Origin: Papilionanthe hookeriana x Papilionanthe teres
Taxonomy: Eukaryota; Streptophyta; Magnoliopsida; Asparagales; Orchidaceae
Assembly (NCBI GenBank): GCA_022702705.1
Contig: CM040428.1
Span: forward strand, 105,170,022-105,234,021
Direction of reading: 5' to 3'
DNA: 64,000 bases
In this document: piece by piece, positions 1-11,300 of the stretch
Layout: every line of letters begins with the position of its first letter
Position numbering within the stretch: the first letter of the stretch is position 1
Notes under the pieces: generated by a model
Told to the model about the DNA's origin: nothing
The model's database searches: none
The model's input: the letters and a program-made list of their open reading frames with translations, nothing else
Program-made: the position numbers and the translations under genes

Positions 1-420
1 ATTCTACGCCTATTAAAGTAAATTTCCTTATTTATTTGCACTCAACAACCATGAACTTCACCATTCATGGATTTTAAATGTGACCTTCACTTTTGTTGTG
101 AAACTCATAATCCTTTCAGAACATATGTTTCCCAACAATTTTTAGCAATTCAATTGGCCAGATCAAAAAAAAAATGAAGTTCTAAGTGAAAAGGTCATTA
201 TAAATTCTTCATAAGAAATCGGCATACCATTTCCATTTCATAACATCAACACATCGCATGAAAATGAGAAAGACAAAAAAGTCTACTCAAGACTCATGAG
301 GAAAAGATGACAAAACAAGGATTTCATATATAAAAAGAACGTCATACAAACATGGTAAGTTAAAGACAACTTATCTCAAACTCTTCCCCAAACAAATCTC
401 AAGGAATTCCTTTGACTCCT
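1..420 (-). repeat. E0 3' LTR, left fragment (separated by the E1 insertion)
   Basis: This stretch aligns closely, base for base with scattered substitutions, to 46531-46930 in the right-hand LTR of E0. Both end in the same sequence before the E1 junction (aaggaattcctttgactcct). The remainder of the LTR resumes at 35186. No gene is present. Confidence 0.9.
416..420. repeat. Target-site duplication of E1, left copy (ctcct)
   Basis: The five bases before the TG of the E1 5' LTR are ctcct. The five bases after the CA of the E1 3' LTR (35186-35190) are the same. The uninterrupted E0 LTR near 46926-46930 has ctcct once. This is the 5-bp duplication expected for a Ty3/gypsy integrase. Confidence 0.93.
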
Positions 421-2793
421 TGTTGACCTCATTTTTGATGAGGTCTTCTCTTCCTCTCTTTAGTACTTAGGATCTAGCCTTAGGCTTTTCCTTTGACTAT
501 CTTAGAGGACTAGAATTGGGATTCACCATATAGAATTTTAAACCACTTCTTAACTCCCTGCAAACTCCACAAACTTGACTGTAGACCCCTAATCACCTAG
601 AGGGTTGAAATCAAGTGTGAAAGTTTAAAGGATGAGTTCCAATAGGACTCTTTGGCCTTAGGATCGCCTCTGGTGGCCTCGGTCCGATGAAGGGGCCGAC
701 TTACACACACACTACACTCATACACTACACTTCCATACACCTCCTAAAACACACCCATACCCGACTTGACCTCCCGACTCATGTAGATGATTCACATGGA
801 TGGTCCTTAACCCCTAAGCCCTCGCAAGCAGGGTTAGGAACAACATAAATGAATGCCTCAAATGAGTCCCTTTATGGCTCATGTGGGCTTGATATGGCTT
901 CATGGCTCAACCAAAATGATTTTATTCCACTTACATTCACCTAATCTTCCATTTTCCAAATTTTTAATTTTTGACCCCCGGACCCTACACCCGCCAACCT
1001 ACCCAAAGCCCCGAATAACTCAAATTTCTCAAAAATTTCCAAATCACCCAAAATTCTCCAAAATCATTCCCAAACATTTCCACATCACTCAAACTGATCA
1101 TCCATAACCAAAAATACCAAAAATTCCAAAAATACCTCCCAATACCCTCCAAATACCCAAAATACCCCTCTTAGCCAAAAAATCCAAAAATTCAGAAAAT
1201 TCCCAGAAAATTCCATAAAATCCCAAATATTCCCAATTTCATTTTGTTCAACTACACCATGGGCCAATTTTGTCAATTTACCCCACGTTTATCAAAACCC
1301 CCAATTTGACCCATTTTAACCCAAAGTAAACCCAATGTCAAACCTAACCTACCCAATTGACCTAAATTCTGGTCCAATTCAATTCTAAACTCAAATTCAA
1401 CATCCCCAACACCAATCTAGACCAAATCCAAGCCCAATTTGATTGGCATTGGGATCCAATTTCACTTTTGGCCTTAAAGCCCAATTTGGACCTATGACCC
1501 AAACCTAACCCAAACTCACCCAATTCAACTCCAATTAACCCCAAATCTTTTCTAAATCTTCCTTAACATCCCCATAAACAAAACACTAACATGATTTGCC
1601 CAAAATTTAGACCCAAACCCCACTCAAATTCAACCCAAAATCAAAAAGCCCAATTTTGACCTAAACCTAAACCTAGCCCAAATGAGCCCAAATCCCAAAA
1701 TCAAAACCTAACCAAAGCCAAAACCTCTTTGAAACACTCCCATAAACATTTCCCAACATTAATTTTACATCAATTTACACTCTAGCCCAACTTTGGCCCA
1801 TGGTAGCCCATTTTGGCCCACCTTAGCCTCTTTACCAAAAAGGCCCATATCCAACCCAATTCAAACCCAAATCACCTCAAATTTGTTTCAAACCATTCAT
1901 GAAGCATCCCTAAACCAAAACCAACAATTATTTGGCCCAAAATTTTACAAAAATTCTCATCTATGAACACATTCTTAAACTTAAAAGCCCACTTCCCTTA
2001 AACCTTCCTAAAAGCCCATTTCCTTCAAAATTCAAAAGCCCAAATCATCCTAAAGCCCACATGACACTTCCCCTCATCATCCATTTGATCAAAATCACCC
2101 CTAAGTTTCAAAATCATCAATTAAACCATTCCAAATCAAGCCACATGTCAAATTACCCCCTAAATGTCAAATATTTCTAAAACCCTTTTCATGAAACAAG
2201 TCAACCTTTTCCCAAGCCAAATGGAGCCATGAACAAGCCATTCTCAAGCCACATGAAGCCATGAGGGCTTTGACTTGTCATTAGTCCATTTATGGCAAGA
2301 AGAGGGGGTCCTATCCTAATCCTTCTTAAACCCTTTTTTACCTTAAGCATGTCACACACTAAACCATGCTTAGCCACCTCACCATGGATGGAGACTTCAC
2401 CACTACATGGCAGCTGACCCAAGTGACTCTTTTCGACCTCAAAACCGCACCTTGGGTGGTGCACCTAGCCCAAAAGGATGGGTTGACCCAAACCTAGCCA
2501 AAATGGCCTCTTCCCCATTCCATTCCAAGCCATCTCCTTTACACATTGCAAGGCCCAATCGATCGCACTAAACCCCACTCCGACCCACCCGGACCCGAGG
2601 GTGACCCATGCCCGCCGGCCGCCCGCCCGGGTCGCCGGAAAACTCCATGGCCGAGAGCTCACATGTGAGCCCAAGCTTGGAATTCTCACCGCCGAGCCGC
2701 CCCATCCCCACGTGGCCATTAGTAGTCGTTCTTCCCTCGACCTAAGCGACTGATCCCAACCATTAAACCCCCCGGGAGAGCCTCCACCATGCC

Positions 2794-2801
2794 TATTTAA
2801 A
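2794..2801 (+). promoter_or_regulatory. Candidate TATA box of the E1 5' LTR (tatttaaa)
   Basis: tatttaaa lies in a GC-richer stretch and is conserved in the other two copies (10697-10704 and 30195-30202) at the same offset, with conserved flanks. Transcription would start near 2825. That makes U3 about 2.4 kb and R plus U5 about 5 kb. Sequence and conservation are the only evidence. Confidence 0.5.
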
Positions 2802-3220
2802 CCCCTCACCCTCTCGGCCAAAGGAGGTGCTAAACCAAACCTTAAGGAAACTCGCCAAAATCATTCCGCATCACTCTCTACACATAGTAGCATTTGATCC
2901 CCACCGAATTCCAGCCCCAATTCCCTCCAAATCGAGCTCAATTTCGAGCTCAAACTTTAGCCTAAAAACCAGGACACTTCTCCACAGCGAGCCAATCCCC
3001 AAATTGATTGGTTCTACACCTTCACCGGACCGAGGAAGGTGTCCACCAAGCAAAGCCCCATCTCCAGAGCCACCCAGCTTGCTCCAGCCTCCAAGCTTTG
3101 TGATCGGCCGTGGTCGAAGTCTAACCTAGACAATTCACTGCATCAGAGACTTCATCCGGAGCTTCGCTAGATCCAATCGAAGGTGCAACAACTCTCAGAT
3201 CGAAGCTTCACTTCTCTGAG

Positions 3221-3232
3221 CAAAGGTATGAA
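3221..3232 (+). promoter_or_regulatory. Candidate splice donor in the LTR (caaag|gtatg)
   Basis: GT at 3226-3227 in the context caaag|gtatg lies about 400 bp after the presumed start of transcription. The same site is kept in the other two copies (GT at 11129 and 30629). It could serve a leader intron, or a long splice to the acceptor-like site before the ALKBH-like gene at 24250. In the E2 LTR the equivalent place reads gatatt and has no GT. Confidence 0.35.
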
Positions 3233-5400
3233 CTCATTCTTCTTCCCGAGCTTACAGAGATTCTCCATTTCATTTGAATAAATTTCAATGCATGTTTACC
3301 GTATGGATGTGTTCGTCTCTTCAAGACGAATCCATAGAGCATAAGAACACGAAAATCCGTTGAGAATCGAGTGAGAAATTAGGGTTAGAAGGTTGACGGT
3401 CACGGTGCACACCGACCGTAGACGATGACCGGGAGCCGTCGGATCGCGCGTGTATCGAGCGGACGGTTCGCATCGCGCCGGATGAGGAGACGGAACGATA
3501 CAGCGGGCCCCGGGACGGGCCGACTCGGATGGCGGCGCCCAATCACGGCGCGACACGTATCCCTTCGGAGCCGCCGATGTTTTGCTGGCGCCGCGTGGAT
3601 AAGTAGATAAATAGGGTATTTAATGTATTTATTAAATATCAGAAACTTTAAAAATTCATAACTTTGTGTAGGAAAATCAAAAAAATAAAATAAAAATACT
3701 CTCTTGCTCAGTGAATAGAGGAGAATAATGTGGAAAAGAAATCATTTAATTTCATCAAGTATTTTATTTTTTATAATTTATTTACTCTCTGCATACATTT
3801 AATTCTCCATGCATGTACACAATTCACCATGGCATGAGACCATAGGGCTTTTGAAGCCTCTGAATTTGGGAACATTCCCTGAATTTTCCAAAGTCGAGGT
3901 CATCCCTATGAAGAGTTATTGATTTTTCAAATTCATGTCACCGTTTTGAGTATTTTAATTCCAATAAATAAGCATGTTGTGAAATAAATTCTAGGAAAAT
4001 TTAGTGATGTTCCTTATGACCAGAGAACCCTAGGAAAAATAGGTTTTGAGTTAGTTCATTTTAGACAACCCTAATTGGCTTAAACACTCAAAATAGGTCT
4101 CTAATTAATTAGAGCTAACCATACATCAAATTGACTTCAAATCAATTCTCCATTGACCTTTAGGGTTAGAAGAACCCACCATAAAAATTTGAGGTCAATT
4201 GGACTCGGTTAGCCCTATTAATTGGGTTGATTAAGCCATTTAGTCATTTTAAACTTTAAAAATTCATAACTTTCAAAATATCTTTCAAAAATTCACCAAA
4301 TTAGTTTTGGAACCTCTCTGATATCAGGGGAATTTAAGAAAATTAAAATTTCAATTTTCTAAAAAAGTTGATTTTTAATATTATTTTAATATTTTTAATA
4401 ATTAAAAAATAATAAAAATCACAAAAATAATAAAATTCACCAAAATGTCACATTTTGAATTTTAATCACTTAGGAACAAACCCCATATTTTTCTTAGGCC
4501 TATTTGGTGAGATATTAATTTTTAAAGCTCTAGGGTAATTTTAAAATTAAAAAAATGTATTTTCTAGCATTTTCACTAAAATAATTATAATAAATCATAG
4601 AAAAATCAAAAAATTGCAAAATTTGCTTCTCTGATTTCCTTGATATTAGAGAGATTTTTGAAAAACATAAAATTCATTTTTCAACATTTATTTTATTTTT
4701 AAATTAATTAACACTTCAGAATTTAAAATATTTATAATAAAAATAATATAATTCAAAAAATCACCAAAATTGGTCCAAGTGGTCCCCTGGTCATTAGGAA
4801 TGTCTCCTAATTTTCTTAAGGACAGAAACTTTCCCTTGGTCATGTTATTAAATTTTCCTTGGAAATCTCTATTTTCTACCAAAAATAATTATATAAATAA
4901 ATTAAATACAGAAAAATCACATTTTCTCCTCTCATGTCTTTATTGACATATGAGTGAAGTCACATAAAAATTTCAAGTTCATTTGAGTTCAATTTAGTGA
5001 GTTATGAAATTATTAAGCTTAAAGGGTAAAGTGGTAATTAATTTTTTTTTTAATCCTTAATTAAAACTTTAGGTTTAATAAAAAATTAACAAGTAAAATA
5101 TTTGATCCTAATCTGATTTGGATGATTGAAATTTAATAATTGAAGGGTAGAAACCCATTAAGCAATTTAAAATGATTAAACTTTAATTAAATAATTGATT
5201 AAATTTGGAAGAATAATAAAATTGGAATTATTAAAATAGGGATATTATTAGGAAGAGATTTATTCTTTAATTTAAAAATCCCTAAATTAATCGTTTCATT
5301 AATGTTTAATTCCTAATTAAAATGATAATTCAAATTTAAAACATTAAAAGACTTAATCATTGAACTAAAATTAAATTATTGAACTCTTTTAAAATTTTAA

Positions 5401-5680
5401 TTAAGATTAAAATGAATAAAATTAAATTAAAAAATTAAATCAAATTAAATCAAATTAAAAAATTAAATTAAAAATTAAATTAAATTAAATTAAATTAAAT
5501 TAAAAATTAAATTAAATTAAATAAATTAAATTAAATTAAATTAAATTAAATCAAATTAAAAAAAAATTAAATTAAATCAAATTAATTTAATGTAACATCA
5601 AATCAAACTAAATTGAATTAAATTGAATTAAATTAAATTAAATTAAATTAAATTAAATTAAATTAAGTTGAATTAAATAA
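5401..5680. repeat. (TTAAA)n pentamer array in the E1 5' LTR
   Basis: About 280 bp consists almost only of attaa/ttaaa pentamers with small variations. Equivalent arrays lie in the other two copies at about 13300-13550 and 32795-33080. The arrays differ in length and interruption pattern. The E2 LTR lacks it at the matching place. Confidence 0.9.
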
Positions 5681-7782
5681 CATCACCTAAGACATAAAGA
5701 AATAAGCCTAAAATAACTTGAACACTATTCCAAATTTAAACCCTTCAATTGAAATTAAGCTAAATCACAAACCATTGGAACACCAATTTACCCTCAAAAG
5801 TTTTAGTTATCATAACTCCTAAACAGAATATTAAATGAAATGTTACTTCACTTATAGGACATTCAAATATCCTAGTTCACTGAGCAAGTTAACAAAACTT
5901 GAAAACCTCGGACGATCGATTCATTTACATAATTAAATTCATTTGGACTTAAAATAATCCTAGAAATATTGAAAAGATGTTTAAGATTCTTCTTAAGCAC
6001 TTCCTCAATATGATAGGATATTTATAAGAACAATTGAACTTAGTTGTTCTTTGATGAAGAAAATCGTCTTCAAACCAAAAACACAAGGAACTTAGACGTC
6101 ATAGGAAATGACTAGCTATAGGATTAGGAATTTGGTAGAAAACCATAACCCTTACCTTAGCTTTACCTAGGAACTTGCTTAAATATTCTAACCGTGTTTT
6201 AAGTGCAGCTTGGGATGACGGGAAGACCCTCCAGTACGCTTTTATTTTATTGCGATTTATTTTACGGTAATTTATTTAATCGCATCGCACTTATTTTTCT
6301 TGCATGATAAACAACAGTTGCATGAAAACCCACACCTTTAGGACGAAAACCAAAACTGAAACCCATAACTAAATTAAAAGACACTACAAGATAAAATTCA
6401 CCTCCACAACATTTCAAAATATAAGACAACTCAAAATTTAATCACAAACGAACACAAAACTACAATTACAACTCGAATTAAATTGTCCTGTTGGATGATC
6501 GGGAATACCTCGGATGATGTAACCTACGTGTTGCTAACGGGATTTCCCACTGCCTAAATGAAAGTGTGGAACTCATTCAACTGAGTTTAGCAAATTCATC
6601 CGGACTAAGTGAATCCGATAAAAATAATGATGCCTGAAGGATGGAACCGTGGGATCTTAACCGGTGTTGTTATAATCAACTTTAAGATTTGTTTTAATTA
6701 AAACACAAAAAACACTTGGAAATTAAGACTTCTCTAAACCAAAACACTTTTCTCATCCCCCGATTTATGATTTCTAAAACTAAACCTCTCGCAACAACAA
6801 GGAGCTCGGAGCATGGTGGGCAGCACGACCATCGTCGTCAGCGAAAACTCGAACCTACTTCACAGAAACTTCCCTAGAATTAAACAACAAAGCCATAGGA
6901 CTTCGAGGTAGTTTGCCTAGTGCAACATAAATCCTCAACTCTTCGTTAGGCATTTGCATTGCAAATTAAGCCCTAACCGGTCTTAGGATTCCGAGGTAGT
7001 CGTCCGATACGACATAAACCCTCATATCTTCCAAGCTATTTCGTATGATTCTATCATATAAATATAAGCCCTAATTAATTAAAATTGGCAAGATTAAAAC
7101 ATTAAATAAACATTAGGACTTTCCTAAATCCAAGCCAAACAATAGGATAGTCGGGAGATTATCGAAGTTCACTTCGAATCCGTAATTTCTCCTACTTTTC
7201 TTCCTTTGAATTCCCAAAATAAAATGTTTCAAACTCGATCCATTCCCTATTGAGATTCAAAAAATTCAATTCTTTGAAAACTTAAACTTTGAAATTCTTG
7301 AGAGCAGAATTATTGATTTTTATCGAGAGTTTTCTTAGGTGATTCCCGTCACTTAAGATGTAATTAACTATAGGGGCTTGCCTTTATAGGGAATTTTAAA
7401 GAACCCGTGTAATATAAACCCCGTTTAATGTTTTTCATATTAAGCGTGGAATTTGTCGGCTTATAAAATTGGTTCGCAGACCAAATGGATGTCACAAACC
7501 TTTCTAGTTTATTTAATCGAGCCCCATTATCAAGCGATGTGTCTATTCTTCGGGATAGATACACGATTTGTGGTGCGGCGCTCGTTTATATAAACTATTC
7601 GGGATGCGAGATCGGTTTGATTTCATATCTTAAAATCTTCAAATTTAAAATTATTTTCAAAATCAAATACTACTTTCTAAATTATATCTATATTTAAATT
7701 AAATTTAAAATTCGCCGACAACTTCTGTAGGCGACCCCTTTTAAAAAAAAAATACAACACTCAACCTAAAAATATGCCGACA

Positions 7783-8310
7783 ACTTCTGGCGACTCCGCT
7801 GGGGAAAGTTCCTCTCTCCATTCTAATCAGACAATTCTGCTTTCAAAAATCGGTAGTGCATCCATGTCCCTTATGGATCAAACTACCCTTCTTTCCGTTG
7901 GGATACTATGTTCATTTCCACCTCGAACAAGTATAACCAACATTCTCTCGGATTTAGGAGCCACTGTTTAGACACCCCTAAACAGAGAGGTTCCGAGATC
8001 CTTTTACCTCATTTCTGAGGTGGGGTGGACCCCAATAGGTGTTAGTTTAGGAGTGATCCTTCGAGTCGAGAAGTCTTGCTTAAGACTCTCTTTTCCTTTC
8101 CAACTCCGATTCGCATTCCTTACCTTCTCTACACCTTTGAACACTCCATTCTAAATAAACAAACCCTCTAATAAGTGATTCTTTTAATAAGTGATTCCTT
8201 CTTATAAATACATGAACAAGAATGAGTTCGGACTCTTTTCAATTCCTTTCTTTTCGTCCTAAAGAAAAGAAGCATAACTTGGGACCGACAACCGGAATCT
8301 ACCCCGTGAA
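7783..8310 (+). other. E1 untranslated leader between LTR and gag
   Basis: This stretch aligns with the E2 leader (63113-63683), sharing the segment around 'ctgtttag-acacccctaaa' and the pyrimidine-rich part that follows. It contains only short chance frames. It ends just before the ATG at 8311. Confidence 0.75.
7788..7805 (+). other. E1 primer-binding site, complementary to tRNA-Arg 3' end
   Basis: tggcgactccgctgggga lies five bases after the end of the 5' LTR. TGG pairs with the tRNA CCA end. The rest is complementary to a 3' end whose acceptor strand would pair with GACTCCG, as in a plant tRNA-Arg. An arginine primer is known for Ogre elements. E2 has a slightly changed version at 63119. 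Confidence 0.85.
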
Positions 8311-8321
8311 ATGGAAGCCCC
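8311..8321 (+). pseudogene. Relict native gag start codon, cut off by the nested LTR
   Basis: ATG-GAA-GCC-CC at the end of the leader gives M-E-A-P, matching M-S-A-P at the E2 gag start (63684). The reading frame then breaks off at the nested LTR and resumes at about 15631. This indicates that the nested copy landed within the first few gag codons. Confidence 0.6.
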
Positions 8322-11300
8322 CGTCGACCTCATTTTCGATGAGGTCTTCTCTTCTTCTCTTTAGTACTTAGGATCTAGCCTTAGGCTTTTCCTTTCGACT
8401 ATCTTAGAGGACTAGAATTGGGACCCACCTTTTAGAAATTCAAACCACTTCTTAACTCCCCGCAAACTCCACGGACTTGACTATAGACCCCTAATCACCT
8501 AGAGGGTTGAAATCAAATGTGGAAGTTTAAAGGATGAGTTCCTATAGTGACTCTTTGGCCTTAGGATCGCCTACAGGTGGCCCGGTCCGGTAAAGGGCTG
8601 ACTTACACATACACTACACCTATGCACTACACTTTCACACACCTCCTAAAACACACCCTTACCCAACTTAACTTCCCGACTCATGTAGGTGATTCACATG
8701 GATGGTCCTTAACCCTTAAGCCCCGGCTAAGAGGGTTAGGAACAACATGGTGAATGCCTCAAATGAGTCCCTTCATGGCTCATGTGGGCTTGATATGGCT
8801 TCATGGCTCAACAAAAATGATTTCATTTCACTTACATCCACCCAATCTTCAATTTTCCAAATTTTCAATTTTTGACCCCCCGGGACCCAACACCCGCCAA
8901 CCTACCCGAAGCCCTGAATAGCCCAAATTTCTCAAAAAGTTTCCAAATTACCCAAAATTCTCCAAAATCAATCCCAAACATTCCCACATCACTCAAACTG
9001 ATCATCCATATCCAAAAATATCAAAAATTCCAAAAATACCCCCCAATACCTTCCAAATACCCAAAATACCCCTTTTGACCCAAAAAATCCAAAAATTCAG
9101 AAAATTCCCAGAAAATTCCAGAAAATCCCAAATATTCCCAATTTCATTTTGTTCAACTACACCATGGGCCAATTTTGTCAATTTACCCCACTTTTGTCAA
9201 AACCCCCAATTTGACCCATTTTAACCCAAAGTAAACCCAATGTCAAACCAAACCTACCCAATTGACCCAAATTCTGGTCCAATTCAATTCTAAACTTCAA
9301 TTCAACATCCCAAACACCAATCTAGACCAAAGCCAAGCTTAATTTGATTGAAATTTGGGTCCAATTTCACTTTTGGCCTTAAAGCCCAATTTGGACCTAT
9401 GACCCAAACCTAACCCAAACTCACCCAATTCAACTCCAATTAACCCCAAATCTTTTCCAAACCTTCCTTAACATCCCCATGAACAAAACACTAACATGAT
9501 TTGCTCAAAATTTAGACCCAAACCCCACTCAAATTCAACCCAAAATCAAAAAGCCCAATTTCGACCTAAACCTAAACCTAGCCCAAATGAGCCCAAACCC
9601 CAAAATCAAAACCCAACCAAAGCCAAAACCTCTTTGAAACACTCCCAAAAACATTTCCCAACATTAATTTCACATCAACTTCAACTCTAGCCCAACTTTG
9701 GCCCATGGTAGCCCATTTTGGCCCACTTTAGCCTCTTTACCAAAAAGCCCATATCCAACCCAATTCAAACCCAAATCACCTCAAATTTGTTTCAAACCAC
9801 TCATGAAGCATCCCTAAACCAAACTCAACAATTATTTGGCCCAAGCCTTTACCAAAATTTCATCCCAAAAATCCATTTTAAAATTCAAAAGCCCACTTTC
9901 CTAAACCATTTAAAAGCCCATCTAAAACCATTTCAATGAGCCCAAAATTGATTCTAAAGCCCATATGACATTTTCATTTGTCATCCATTTGATGAAAATC
10001 ATTCCCTAAGTTTCAATTCCATCATCAAATAAATCTAAATCAAGCACCATGCCAAATTGCCCAAAAATACCAAAATATTCCTAAAATCCATTTTCATGAA
10101 ATTGACCAAGCTTTCCCCAAGCCAAAGGTGAGCCATGAAGCCATGCATGAGCCACATGTGAGCCATGAAAGCCTTGGACACTTCACCATACCCAAAATGG
10201 CAAGGGGAGGGACCCTTTAATGATTCTCTTAAGAGTAATTAACCACTCCCATGTCTCCCCTAACTCTTGCTTAAGCTTAATTGTACTTGGATTGTGACTT
10301 GACCCCACTAATCAAGCCGATCCAAGTGACTTTCCCTTCAGCCCAAATTGGCCTTGGAGGGTGAACCTAACACAAAACCAAGGGTTGACCCATTTAGACC
10401 CAAAACTAGCCCTTTCCCATTCCACTTCGATTCAAACCCTTTACACATGGCCAATGCTAATTGATCGCACAAGCCTCCGACCACGACCCACCCGACCTCG
10501 AGGGTGACCCATGCTCGGCCGGCCGGCCACCCGGCCGCCGGAAAATGCCATGCCCGAGACCTCGGGAGTGAGCCAACATTGAAATTCTCCCTTGTCGAGC
10601 TGCCCCATGCCTAGTGGTCACCATGGTCGTTCTTCTCCTCACCGGAGCAAGCGATCCCAAGCCCTAACTCCCCACGGGAGGCCCTCCGACCATGCCTATT
10701 TAAACACCACCCCCTCACGGCCATGAGAGGAGAGTTGCAAAAACCTTGCCAAAACTCGCCAAAATTGTTCCGTACCCCTCCTCATACACGAGCACTTGAT
10801 CCCCAAGTGAGATCCCCCTGCCATTTCTTCTCTGCGAGCTCGATTTCGCAGTCGAAATCCAAGCCCAAAACCAGGACACTCCTCCACGGTGAGCCAATCC
10901 CCAAATTGATTGTCTCTACACCTTCACCGTACCAAGGGAAGGTGTCCACCGATAAAAGCCCCATCTCCGAGGCCACCCGGCTGCTCCGGACTCCAAGCTT
11001 TGTGATCGACTCGTGGTCGAAGTCCAACCTAGACAATTCACTGGACCAGAGACTTCATCCGGAGCTTGCTAGGATCCGGTCGAAGGTGCAACAACTCTCG
11101 GATCGAAGCTTCAATTCTCCGAGCAAAGGTATGAACTCATTCTTCTTCCCGAGCTTACAGAGATTCTCCATTTCATTTGAGTAAATTTCAATGCATGTTT
11201 ACCAGTATGGATGTGTTCGTCTCTTCAAGACGAATCCATAGAGCATAAGAACACGAAAATCCATCGAGAATCGAGTGAGAAATTAGGGTTAGAGGGTTGA

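Larger units (their letters stand above)
421..7782 (+). repeat. E1 5' LTR (7362 bp)
   Basis: It starts TGTTGACC and ends CCGACA, and is matched along its whole length by 27825-35185 and, less closely, by 8322-15630. It contains a C-rich and proline-codon-like first 2.4 kb, a TATA-like box at 2794, a splice-donor-like site at 3226, and an AT-rich 3.6-6.3 kb part with a pentamer array. The last 1.4 kb resembles the ends of the E2 and E3 LTRs. No reading frame in it is conserved among the copies in a way that suggests protein. Confidence 0.93.

Noticed and set aside
853..2180. Several Pro/Lys/Asn-rich short frames in the first part of the E1-type LTRs
   Set aside because: They follow from C- and A-rich sequence (cccaaa, ccaaat). 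Equivalent copies have shifted frames, and there is no motif.
10723..11184. 153-codon frame in LTR2 (and the 2827-3129 relative in LTR1)
   Set aside because: The frame is not conserved among the three LTR copies, the amino acids are low-complexity Ser/Pro/Lys, and it covers the donor-like site. It is read as untranslated leader DNA.
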